A program made the position numbers and the translations under genes. Below the pieces are notes generated by a model. The model saw nothing but the letters and a program-made list of their open reading frames with translations, was not told the DNA's origin and did no database searches. This document shows, piece after piece, positions 41,146 to 48,392 of a stretch of DNA of 64,000 bases. Position 1 is the stretch's first letter, and each line of letters starts with the position of its first letter. The DNA comes from JANQRA01 sp035550735 (GTDB lineage Bacteria > Actinomycetota > Acidimicrobiia > Spongiisociales > ZC4RG35), in NCBI GenBank assembly GCA_035550735.1, contig DASZOM010000006.1, positions 1 through 64,000 on the forward strand. Direction: 5' to 3'.

Positions 41146-41700
41146 GACCATCTGGGCGACGGCCCGGGCGCCGTCTCCTGGGGAGAGGTTGACCGGACGC
41201 GTCCCGTCTGCGAGCAGGGTCGTCTCGAATCGGGAGGCGGCGTCCACTGCGGTCTCCTTGACGCAATAGTCGAGGGCGAGCCCGACCACCACGATCTTCA
41301 CGACCCCCGAGAGCTCCTCGGCGAGACCGGTGGAGGTCACGCTCCCGGTCACCGGGTCACGCACGTGGAACGCCGAGTAGCCGTCCTCGCCACCCACCCC
41401 CTTCTTGACGAAGATGGCGTCGTCCACGACGTCCAGGCCGGGATGGAACCGAGCCCCTTCAGTCTCGGCGACACAATGCACCGGCCAGATCCCTCCGTCC
41501 TTCTCGAAGTGCGGTGTCGACGCCGGGTGCCAGTCTTGCGTGTAGACGAGGGTCGCCCCGCCGGCACGGGCCTCCTCGATCTGGGCATTGATGAAGCCGA
41601 TCGCTTCCTCTCCTCCGGCGACGTACAGACTCCCACCAGGGTCGGCGAAGTCGTTCTGGACGTCCACGACGATCAACGCGGTGCCGGAGTCGTAGTTCAT
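41122..41700 (-). CDS. pncA: Nicotinamidase
   Basis: A 192-aa isochorismatase-fold amidase that converts nicotinamide to nicotinate, the substrate of the convergent pncB. The catalytic Asp is in VVDVQNDFADPGGSL. The metal site is in YTQDWHPASTPHF (D, H, H). Lys is in IFVKKG and the nucleophilic Cys in GLALDYCVKETA. The length is typical. The ATG at 41700 is separated from the long hairpin at 41717-41760 by 16 nt. Confidence 0.94.
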   Translation of the reverse strand: MNYDSGTALIVVDVQNDFADPGGSLYVAGGEEAIGFINAQIEEARAGGATLVYTQDWHPASTPHFEKDGGIWPVHCVAETEGARFHPGLDVVDDAIFVKKGVGGEDGYSAFHVRDPVTGSVTSTGLAEELSGVVKIVVVGLALDYCVKETAVDAASRFETTLLADGTRPVNLSPGDGARAVAQMVSSGVTVA

Positions 41701-41716
41701 GCCCTTGACACTAGGG

Positions 41717-41760
41717 GCGGGCCGGCTCTCCCTCGAGGTCGAGGGTCAGAGCCGGCCCGC
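41717..41760 (-). terminator. Long perfect hairpin, probable terminator downstream of the PspC-like operon
   Basis: A 13-bp perfect outer stem (GCGGGCCGGCTCT at 41717-41729 with AGAGCCGGCCCGC at 41748-41760) encloses a 6-bp inner stem (CCCTCG/CGAGGG) with an AGGT loop and two unpaired bases. It starts 9 bp past the stop of the 93-aa membrane protein. There is no U-tract, as is common for actinobacterial terminators. It also lies in the pncA upstream region and could insulate the two genes. Confidence 0.75.
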
Positions 41761-41768
41761 AGGTCCGG

Positions 41769-42050
41769 CTATCGGTGCTCTGGGTCGTCCTGGGGGCTCT
41801 CCAAGGCATTGCCCGCGCCCGCCGGGTCGGGGGCCGGAGGCTCCTCCGACCCGTCACGTGGCCCGAAGGCGAGCGGTGCGATCACCGCGATCCCGATCAG
41901 GATCAGCAGGGTCGGCCAGAACCACGAGCCGAGATCCCCGATGGCATCGAACAACCCCGAGGGCTCAGCCGGGATCAGGAAGATCAGCCCGATGGCGGCG
42001 GCCACCAGCCCTGAAATGAATGAGAGGGCGTCGAATCTGTGTGTCTTCAT
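41769..42050 (-). CDS. Small two-helix membrane protein
   Basis: A 93-aa protein with two hydrophobic segments (FISGLVAAAIGLIFLIPA and WFWPTLLILIGIAVIAPLAFG) and a charged Pro/Glu-rich C-terminal tail. The first helix and the WPxLLILIG motif resemble small membrane proteins found beside PspC/LiaF genes. It overlaps the upstream PspC-domain gene by 4 bp (ATGA) and so belongs to that operon. Function unknown; an accessory part of an envelope-stress sensor is inference. Confidence 0.75.
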   Translation of the reverse strand: MKTHRFDALSFISGLVAAAIGLIFLIPAEPSGLFDAIGDLGSWFWPTLLILIGIAVIAPLAFGPRDGSEEPPAPDPAGAGNALESPQDDPEHR

Positions 42051-43279
42051 TGGTTGCTCCTCGAGCGATAGTCGACATCGATGTTCCCGACATTGACTTG
42101 GGCATCGATGACCAGCAAGCCGCTTTCTCCCGGGGCGTCGAAGGTCATCGCGGTGTCACCGAAGCCGAAGGACTCGTCGCCCGGACCGGCGACCCGTCCG
42201 ATGTCCACCCGCGCCTCACCGTCGATGCCGACACCGTCGGGCACCCAGATCTCGATGTTCCCCGCATCGACGCTCACCCCCAGCTCGACGATCTCACCGT
42301 CCCAGGGAAGCCGACGCAGGTCGATCACCATCGAGCCCACATCGATCCGGTAGGAGCTCTCCAGGTCCTCGAAGGACGTTGGGATGACGGTGTGGTCGAA
42401 ATTCTCGGAGTTCCAGTCGTATTCGAAGGCGGGTGAGAACATGAGCGTCGGGATCATGAGCGCACCCAGCAGGATCAACCAGCGCGCCCGGCCATAGATC
42501 GATCCCACCAAGAGCCCCACGCCGAGCACGGTCACCGAGAGCGCCAGGTAGTGCCTCGGATCGGCATCGATGGCGATCGCCGGCACGTTGTCGAGCACGG
42601 CGAGCACGCCCATCGCCAGCAGCATCAGCCCGATGGTGATCCGGCCGAGGATCGAATGCTCGCGGGGACGCGCCGGTGGCGGCTCCGGAGGAGTCCTCCT
42701 AGCCCGAGGCGGCGGGGGCACCCGCCCACCGGCGGGGGAGTCGCCGGTGAGGTCACCTCTCTCGGTGACTGTCGTGGTTGTCGTCATTTGTTGAACTCCC
42801 TCCTTTGACTCAGGGGTCTCCCCGTCCGCCGGAGGCGAGCCGGGCGACGACTCGCCGCGCGGAGGCAGGTAGCCCAGGTAGAGGAGCAACCCGACCACGA
42901 GCAACGCCGCGGCCCAAACCACCTCACCTGCGAGGATGGTGAAGTTGTCGAGGATGATCACGCCGGCGAGGACGATGAGCCCGATGCCCACCCACGACCT
43001 GGGGCCCGCGGCGCCGGTGAACCAACGCTCGGCGTTCGATTCGGCCTCGTCCTCCGACCTGATGAATGCCCACCCTGCCGCGTACAGGACGACGCCGAGG
43101 CCTCCCATGAAGGCGGTGACTATGAACAGGAGCCTCGGTATCCATGGGGCGATCCCGAAGTTCTCGGCCAAACCCTGGGCGACGCCGCCCAGCATCCGGC
43201 CGCGAACAGGCCGCACCAGGTGCAACCTGCGCTCTGGGCGCTCGGACTGGGCCGACGCCGTCGTGTCTGTGTTTTCCAT
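42047..43279 (-). CDS. PspC-domain and LiaF-like membrane protein
   Basis: A 410-aa membrane protein. The PspC domain is near residues 28-76 (GRMLGGVAQGLAENFGIAPW, then FIVTAFMGGLGVVLYAAGWAF). More transmembrane segments follow at about 95-140. A Pro-rich linker (PPPPRARRTPPEPPPARPRE) precedes four further membrane segments at about 215-285. The C-terminus is a beta-rich LiaF/DUF2154-like domain (SMVIDLRRLPWDGEIVELGVSVDAGNIEIWVPDG). It is divergent from a PspC-fused histidine kinase, and such proteins usually inhibit or tune the adjacent two-component system. ATG at 43279. Confidence 0.85.
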   Translation of the reverse strand: MENTDTTASAQSERPERRLHLVRPVRGRMLGGVAQGLAENFGIAPWIPRLLFIVTAFMGGLGVVLYAAGWAFIRSEDEAESNAERWFTGAAGPRSWVGIGLIVLAGVIILDNFTILAGEVVWAAALLVVGLLLYLGYLPPRGESSPGSPPADGETPESKEGVQQMTTTTTVTERGDLTGDSPAGGRVPPPPRARRTPPEPPPARPREHSILGRITIGLMLLAMGVLAVLDNVPAIAIDADPRHYLALSVTVLGVGLLVGSIYGRARWLILLGALMIPTLMFSPAFEYDWNSENFDHTVIPTSFEDLESSYRIDVGSMVIDLRRLPWDGEIVELGVSVDAGNIEIWVPDGVGIDGEARVDIGRVAGPGDESFGFGDTAMTFDAPGESGLLVIDAQVNVGNIDVDYRSRSNQ

Positions 43280-43398
43280 GATTGCAAATCGACCAGAACC
43301 ACCGGCTTCTTGGTATCGGTGACCACCCTGAGCCCACCCTGAGCCGGTCAGGGGGCTCCCTCATTGTGGTTGGGCTCGCACGGGGGCATCATTTCGAC

Positions 43399-44565
43399 GT
43401 GGTATCGACCGCAGAGACGATTTCGCCCCGACTTCACCGTCGAAGGTCGAGACGCGTGGTCGCCGGCGTGGCCGGTGGCATCGCCGACTCGCTGGGGGTT
43501 CGCGACGCCTACGTGAGAGCCGCGTTCCTCACGCTGCTCACCGTGTGGGGGATCGGGGGCTTCGTCTACATGCTCGGCTGGCTTGCCACCTATGACAGGG
43601 TGGATGATCGCCGGGCACAACCGGTGCACAGCGTGAGGGCCCTCGGTCTCGGTGTCGCCTTCACCGGGCTGATCCTGTTGATGGGATCTCTGGGTATGTG
43701 GCCCAACCCCGTCTTGGTGCTCACCACGGGCGCTCTCTCGTTTGGAGTCGCCGCGGTCACCGACCCTGCGAGCCCGGGTCCTCTCGCCGCCCTGCTCGAC
43801 CCCGGGGTGAACAAGGTGAGCCGGCTCCGGCTCATCATCGGAGGCCTTCTCCTCGTCGGCGGGATCGTGATGTTCTCCAGCGCCGTGGGGCGCATCTTCG
43901 AGGTGGGGGTGGTCTTCCTCGCCGTGTTCCTCACCGGTCTGGGCATCCTCATCGCCTTCGGACCGTGGGTGCGTCGCCTGGTCTCCGATCTCGGCCGCGA
44001 GCGGAGCGAGAGGATCAGGCAGGAGGAGCGGGCCGAGGTCGCCGCCCACCTCCATGACTCCGTGCTGCAGACCCTCGCCCTGATACAGCGCAGTGACGAC
44101 CCACAACGGATGGCGATGCTGGCCCGTCACCAGGAGACCGAGCTTCGCGACTGGCTCTACGGGAGCGCCCCTTTCGACGGCGTGGATCTGGTCTCGACGG
44201 CCCTTCGCCAGGCGGCATCCCGGGTCGAGCACGACTTCGGGGTTCCCATCGACGTGGTGACGGTGGGGGATCAGCCCGTGGTGGAGCGGAGCCGCGCGAT
44301 GGTTGGGGCTGCTTCGGAAGCCATGGTCAACGCGGCGAAGCACTCCGGGGCGGCGAGGGTGTCCCTCTACATGGAAGTCGAGGACGGAGGCACCACCGTC
44401 TACATAACCGACCAGGGCAAGGGATTCGACGCCGAGGCGATACCTGCGCACCGTCGCGGTATCGTCGAGTCGATACGGGCACGAATGGCAAAGGTCGGGG
44501 GAGAGGCCGAGATCGACAGCGAGCCAGGAGAGGGCACCGAGGTGATACTGAGGCTGCGCCCGTGA
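43399..44565 (+). CDS. PspC-fused NarL-type sensor histidine kinase
   Basis: About 388 aa. An N-terminal PspC domain (RRVVAGVAGGIADSLGVRD, then AAFLTLLTVWGIGGFVYMLGWLATYD) is followed by three or four more membrane segments (to about residue 195). The HisKA_3 dimerisation domain has the phospho-acceptor His in AAHLHDSVLQTLALIQR. The HATPase_c motifs are ASEAMVNAAKHSGA and ITDQGKGFD. I chose the GTG at 43399 (MVSTAETISPRL); the frame is open upstream to 43282 without support. The stop overlaps the response-regulator GTG (GTGA). It probably senses membrane stress and phosphorylates the regulator. Confidence 0.88.
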   Translation: MVSTAETISPRLHRRRSRRVVAGVAGGIADSLGVRDAYVRAAFLTLLTVWGIGGFVYMLGWLATYDRVDDRRAQPVHSVRALGLGVAFTGLILLMGSLGMWPNPVLVLTTGALSFGVAAVTDPASPGPLAALLDPGVNKVSRLRLIIGGLLLVGGIVMFSSAVGRIFEVGVVFLAVFLTGLGILIAFGPWVRRLVSDLGRERSERIRQEERAEVAAHLHDSVLQTLALIQRSDDPQRMAMLARHQETELRDWLYGSAPFDGVDLVSTALRQAASRVEHDFGVPIDVVTVGDQPVVERSRAMVGAASEAMVNAAKHSGAARVSLYMEVEDGGTTVYITDQGKGFDAEAIPAHRRGIVESIRARMAKVGGEAEIDSEPGEGTEVILRLRP

Positions 44566-45197
44566 GCATCTCCGTCTACCTGGTCGATGATCATCGCCTG
44601 TTCCTCTCGGGGGTAAGGGCTGAGCTCGCCGACGAGTTCCGCATCGTGGGAACCGGCTACGACGTCGACACCGCCATCGAGGAGATCAGGGGCTATCGCC
44701 CCGACGTGGTCCTCGTCGACGTCCACATGCCGGACGGGGGAGGGATCGCAGTGGTCGAGGGTGTCACCGGGACCGATCCCGACGTCAAGTTCCTGGCGCT
44801 ATCCGTCTCAGACCAGGCCGAGGACGTCATCGCCATGATCAGGGCGGGGGCGCGGGGTTACGTCACCAAGACGATCGCTCCGGAGGATCTGGCGGACGCC
44901 ATCCGCCGGATCCACGCCGGGGACGCCGTCTTCTCACCGCGACTGGCCGGATTCGTGCTCGATGCATTCGCCGGCGCCATCCCCTCCGATGAGGACCCCG
45001 AGCTCGATCAGCTCACCTCACGGGAGAAAGACGTCCTCCGTCTCATCGCCCGCGGCTTCGCCTACAAGCAGGTAGCGCGCAAGCTGAACATCTCGATCAA
45101 GACCGTGGAGACCCACGTCTCGTCGGTGCTGCGCAAGCTGCAGCTGTCCAACCGGCACGAATTGGCGAGATGGGCGAGCAAACGGCGCATCGTCTGA
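44562..45197 (+). CDS. NarL/LuxR-family response regulator
   Basis: A 211-aa regulator with an N-terminal receiver (YLVDDHRLF, phospho-acceptor Asp in VLVDVHMPDGGG, Lys in YVTKTI). The C-terminal LuxR-type HTH is LTSREKDVLRLIARGFAYKQVARKLNISIKTVETHVSSVLRKL. It is the cognate partner of the PspC kinase by 4-bp overlap. A likely target is the divergent PspC/LiaF-like operon, but no operator could be read in the intergenic region. Confidence 0.92.
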   Translation: MSISVYLVDDHRLFLSGVRAELADEFRIVGTGYDVDTAIEEIRGYRPDVVLVDVHMPDGGGIAVVEGVTGTDPDVKFLALSVSDQAEDVIAMIRAGARGYVTKTIAPEDLADAIRRIHAGDAVFSPRLAGFVLDAFAGAIPSDEDPELDQLTSREKDVLRLIARGFAYKQVARKLNISIKTVETHVSSVLRKLQLSNRHELARWASKRRIV

Positions 45198-45199
45198 GC

Positions 45200-46126
45200 G
45201 TGGGCCTCGAGATCACCCCGGAAGAGATCACGGCTGCCGCGAGCCGGATCGAGAAGCATGTCCGCCGTACACCGGTCCTGGAGACGGGCGATCTGCTGGG
45301 TCGCGGGTTCTCACTCGTCTTCAAGCTGGAGCATCTCCAGGTCACCGGCTCGTTCAAGCCCCGCGGTGCCTTCTCGCTGCTGACGGCGACCGATGTTCCA
45401 ACCGCCGGGGTGGTCGCCGCCTCCGGGGGGAATTTCGGCATTGCGGTGGCCCATGCGGCATCCCGGCTCGGCTTGCCAGCGACGATCTTCGTCCCCGAGT
45501 CCTCACCCGCCGAGAAGATCGGCCGGATAGGCAGTCATGGGGCACGGGTAGAGGTCGTCCCCGGCTACTACGACGACGCCCTCGCCGCCTCGCGTCGCCA
45601 CGCTGCGGAGACCGGGGCGTGCCAGGCACATGCCTACGACCAGCCCGCGGTGGTCGCAGGGCAGGGCACCATGGCGAGAGAGTTGGAGGAGCAGTCGCAG
45701 TTCGACGTCGTGCTGGTGGCCGTGGGTGGGGGAGGGCTCATCGGTGGGGTCGCCAGCTGGGTGCGGGACCGGTCGACAGTGGTCGCGGTGGAGCCGGTGG
45801 AATGCCAGAGCCTCCACGCCTCGCTCGCTGCCGGTCGACAGGTCGAAGTGGAAGTCGGTGGCGTTGCCGCGTCGTCGCTCGGGGCGCGGACCGTGGGTGA
45901 CCACGCTTGGGCGGCGAGGCATTGGATCGACGAGTCGGTGGTCGTCTCCGACGAGGTCATCGTCGACGCACAACGCCTCATCTGGTCCGAGCTGAGGCTG
46001 GCCGTGGAACCGGCGGCCGCCGCCACCGTCGCTGCCCTGACGACCGGTGCCTACACCCCGCCCCGGGGTTCGCGAGTGGTGGCGGTGCTCAGCGGCGGGA
46101 ACGTCGATCCCGCCAGCGTCGGCTGA
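45200..46126 (+). CDS. Serine/threonine dehydratase family PLP enzyme
   Basis: A 308-aa fold type II PLP enzyme. The Schiff-base lysine is in QVTGSFKPRGAFSLL. The substrate loop ASGGNFGIAVAHAA and the PLP phosphate loop VGGGGLIGG are intact. The short length and lack of an ACT domain match catabolic-type threonine/serine dehydratases or racemases. The GTG at 45200 follows the regulator stop by 2 nt; an ATG at 45170 would overlap it by 28 bp. It could belong to the kinase/regulator transcript. Confidence 0.85.
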   Translation: MGLEITPEEITAAASRIEKHVRRTPVLETGDLLGRGFSLVFKLEHLQVTGSFKPRGAFSLLTATDVPTAGVVAASGGNFGIAVAHAASRLGLPATIFVPESSPAEKIGRIGSHGARVEVVPGYYDDALAASRRHAAETGACQAHAYDQPAVVAGQGTMARELEEQSQFDVVLVAVGGGGLIGGVASWVRDRSTVVAVEPVECQSLHASLAAGRQVEVEVGGVAASSLGARTVGDHAWAARHWIDESVVVSDEVIVDAQRLIWSELRLAVEPAAAATVAALTTGAYTPPRGSRVVAVLSGGNVDPASVG

Positions 46127-46138
46127 TCCCGGCGAGGC

Positions 46139-47116
46139 TCACCCCGCCACTGCGGGTTGTGGCATCGGCGCGCTGCCCAGGTGGCTCTCCAACACCTCCC
46201 AGACCGCAGGTTGGGCCAGGGTTCGCTTCATTGCGATCAGGGTCCGCATGAAGGTCGGCACGGCCCGATCCGGGTCGAGAGGGTTGGGCCGCATGGCGTT
46301 TTGAACCGAAGGAGATGGGGTCAACGTCACCACATCGCAATTCGGCCAAGCGTCCCGGATTAACGCGACCTCCTCGCTGAGGGAGCGGACACCAACCCGG
46401 TCGAACATCTTCTCATGGAATCGGGCTCGTCTCCTGTGCTCACTGGCGGCCATAGGAGCGAGGATGAGCACAAGATCGAGGGGAGCACCATGCCCGAGCA
46501 CGAGGTCGGCATGGGTGCCCGAGGCGACGCCTCCGTCCACGAAGAGCCGGCCGTCGATCGGATAAGGGCAGAACACGAGGGGCACCGCCGACGAGGCGGC
46601 CACTGCGTCGGCGATGCCGACGTCGGGCGCCCCTTGGGTGCCGAAGGCGGTCCTGCGCCCGGTCTCGATCTCATAGGCGACGATCGCAGTCGGTGCCTGG
46701 GGCCAGCCCGAGGCTGCGTCCGCTCCGATGTTGTCCGTGACCCATCGACCGATCCCGGAGGCCGTGTAGCGCGCCGGTGAGCCGAGGAACAGGGTGAGAC
46801 CGGGACGACGGACCCCGGGCACCAGACCGTGCCGCACCCATTTGCCAACGGTGGCCGAGGCACCCCTGGCATAGACGTGGGAGCGAATCCTCTCGGCCAC
46901 GTCCTCCCGCTCGTCGCTGGGGAGCACCAGCCAGTCCAGTCCGAGTGCCTCGTGACGGACCAGGGACGCGACGAAAGCGCCACATGAGGTGCCCACGATG
47001 ACGTTGGCGCTGTTGGGATCCCACCCGGTCGCCATCTCGATGGCCATCAAGGCGCCGATCTCATATGCAGCGCCGGTGATGCCCCCGCCGCCGAGGACCA
47101 GACCTACCCTGCTCAC
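46139..47116 (-). CDS. Patatin-like phospholipase (second copy)
   Basis: A 325-aa patatin-family hydrolase. Oxyanion loop GGGGITGAAYEIG, nucleophile Ser in GTSCGAFVAS, and dyad Asp in LFVDGGVASG make a complete active site. It has low similarity to the 6.4 kb patatin. The GTG at 47116 (MSRVGLVLGGGG) is preceded by TATCGT and a 6-nt gap, a leaderless promoter. An ATG-like start at 47149 would add 11 unlikely residues. It meets the dehydratase gene tail to tail with 12 bp between. Confidence 0.86.
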   Translation of the reverse strand: MSRVGLVLGGGGITGAAYEIGALMAIEMATGWDPNSANVIVGTSCGAFVASLVRHEALGLDWLVLPSDEREDVAERIRSHVYARGASATVGKWVRHGLVPGVRRPGLTLFLGSPARYTASGIGRWVTDNIGADAASGWPQAPTAIVAYEIETGRRTAFGTQGAPDVGIADAVAASSAVPLVFCPYPIDGRLFVDGGVASGTHADLVLGHGAPLDLVLILAPMAASEHRRRARFHEKMFDRVGVRSLSEEVALIRDAWPNCDVVTLTPSPSVQNAMRPNPLDPDRAVPTFMRTLIAMKRTLAQPAVWEVLESHLGSAPMPQPAVAG

Positions 47117-47122
47117 ACGGTC

Positions 47123-47128
47123 ACGATA
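47123..47128 (-). promoter_or_regulatory. -10 element of the patatin gene (leaderless type)
   Basis: On the minus strand TATCGT (TAnnnT) ends 6 nt before the GTG start at 47116, so the transcript would begin at or beside the start codon. No clear -35 hexamer is seen. Confidence 0.5.
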
Positions 47129-47175
47129 GGACCGCGGCGGGGTCAGCAACAGCCATCGTCACCGGGTCGAGCGAT

Positions 47176-47385
47176 TCAGCCGAATGTCCTGCCGCAGCCT
47201 TTGCAGTGGCTGTCGTGCTCGTGTGTCGGCGCATAACACCACGGGCATGGAAGATCGTCGCCTCGCTCATCCCTGGCCGAGACCGCGAGCCGGCTTGCCG
47301 GCCTGAATCGCTCGTTGCCTCTCACCCCTTTGGCGAGGACGAACAGACCCGTCGTTGCCGTGGCGACCACCAATGCTTCGAACAT
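47176..47385 (-). CDS. Small membrane-anchored zinc-ribbon protein
   Basis: A 69-aa protein. Residues 2-19 are a hydrophobic anchor (FEALVVATATTGLFVLA) and residues 46-69 a zinc ribbon with CPWC and CKGC ligands. AAGGAG lies 7 nt upstream of the ATG, a good SD. Longer upstream reading of the frame belongs to the shadow of the neighbouring kinase-like gene. Function unknown; such proteins often bind nucleic acid or a partner protein at the membrane. Confidence 0.75.
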   Translation of the reverse strand: MFEALVVATATTGLFVLAKGVRGNERFRPASRLAVSARDERGDDLPCPWCYAPTHEHDSHCKGCGRTFG

Positions 47386-47474
47386 GTCCGCACTCCTTGC
47401 CGAGAGTACGGAGAGGCTAAGCGGGGGTCGGGCGGATTCCGTGGATTTGCCGGGCAGGGCCGAGAGCGGCTGCC

Positions 47475-48305
47475 TCAGCCGCCCATGACGGCTTCGGTGA
47501 GGTCGTCGACGAGGTAGTGGAGGTCGCCGAGACGGCCTTCCCGGACCTCGGCGGCGTCCAGCATCATCATGGCCGAGTGATAGGCGACCCAGGAGCGATA
47601 GCGGCTCTCGGGAAGCTCTGCGCTGTAGCCCTTGCGAAATGCGGCAGCGGCGTCCTCGCCGTGATTGACCGCGAATTGCCACACGGCCAGCGTCAGATCC
47701 CACTCCGGCGGCCCCAGCGTGGCCCATTCCCAGTCGACCAGCGTCACGGCACCGTCCTCGTTCACCACGAACTTGGACGGGGTGGGACGAGTGTGCGAAG
47801 GCACCGGATCGGTGGCTAGGGGAGGCTCGAGCTCGAGCGCCTTGTCGAGCACCACCTGCTGCATCCCGAAGCGGCGTCGGAACCGGCCGAGACGCTCCAC
47901 AGTGGAGCGATAGTGGCTCTTCACATAGTCCCGGTCGATGCCGACCACCAGGTTGGTGATCTCGGCCTGGGCACTGTGGACGTTGCGCAGGGTTCGCCCG
48001 GCGGCCTCGACGACGTCGAGGTTCTTGGGAAGGCTGGACAGGTTCCAGCTGCCTCCGTCGGTCATCTTCAGCCAGGCCTGATCGCCCTCGATCCCGTGGT
48101 TGAGGATGGTGGGGACGCCTTCGATGCCGGCGAGCGCCTCCAGGGCCCGTCGCTCACGCTTCTCCCGCGAAGCAACGGGATAGACCTTGACGATCGAGCT
48201 GTCCACCTCGTTTTCCGTGACCCGATACACCTTGTTGGCCCCGGCTGCCAGCTCACGAATGCGCGCCTTTGGGTAGAGCCCCTCGACCAGTCCCCGTTGC
48301 GTCAT
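47475..48305 (-). CDS. Choline-kinase/aminoglycoside-phosphotransferase-like protein with degenerate catalytic loop
   Basis: A 276-aa APH/choline kinase-fold protein. The N-lobe Lys is in SIVKVYP (K40) and the metal-binding DWE in TLVDWEWATLGPPEWDL (D191). The catalytic HxDxxxxN loop reads HTRPTPSK (residues 171-178), so the catalytic Asp is Arg and the Asn is Lys. Phosphotransfer by the classical mechanism is therefore unlikely, unless residues shift. It may be a pseudokinase or bind nucleotide only. ATG at 48305; it is divergent from thrS with 87 bp between. Confidence 0.8.
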   Translation of the reverse strand: MTQRGLVEGLYPKARIRELAAGANKVYRVTENEVDSSIVKVYPVASREKRERRALEALAGIEGVPTILNHGIEGDQAWLKMTDGGSWNLSSLPKNLDVVEAAGRTLRNVHSAQAEITNLVVGIDRDYVKSHYRSTVERLGRFRRRFGMQQVVLDKALELEPPLATDPVPSHTRPTPSKFVVNEDGAVTLVDWEWATLGPPEWDLTLAVWQFAVNHGEDAAAAFRKGYSAELPESRYRSWVAYHSAMMMLDAAEVREGRLGDLHYLVDDLTEAVMGG

Positions 48306-48392
48306 CCCTAACCACCCCTGTCGAACTCGAGCCGGCGACTAGCCCCTGTCGCCGAATTACCCTGCCGCAGGCTAGCGACAACAAGGCAATTT

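Noticed and set aside
48306..48392. T-box riboswitch before thrS
   Set aside because: The leader is only 87 bp including the divergent promoter; no AGGGUGGNACCGCG-like T-box sequence is present.
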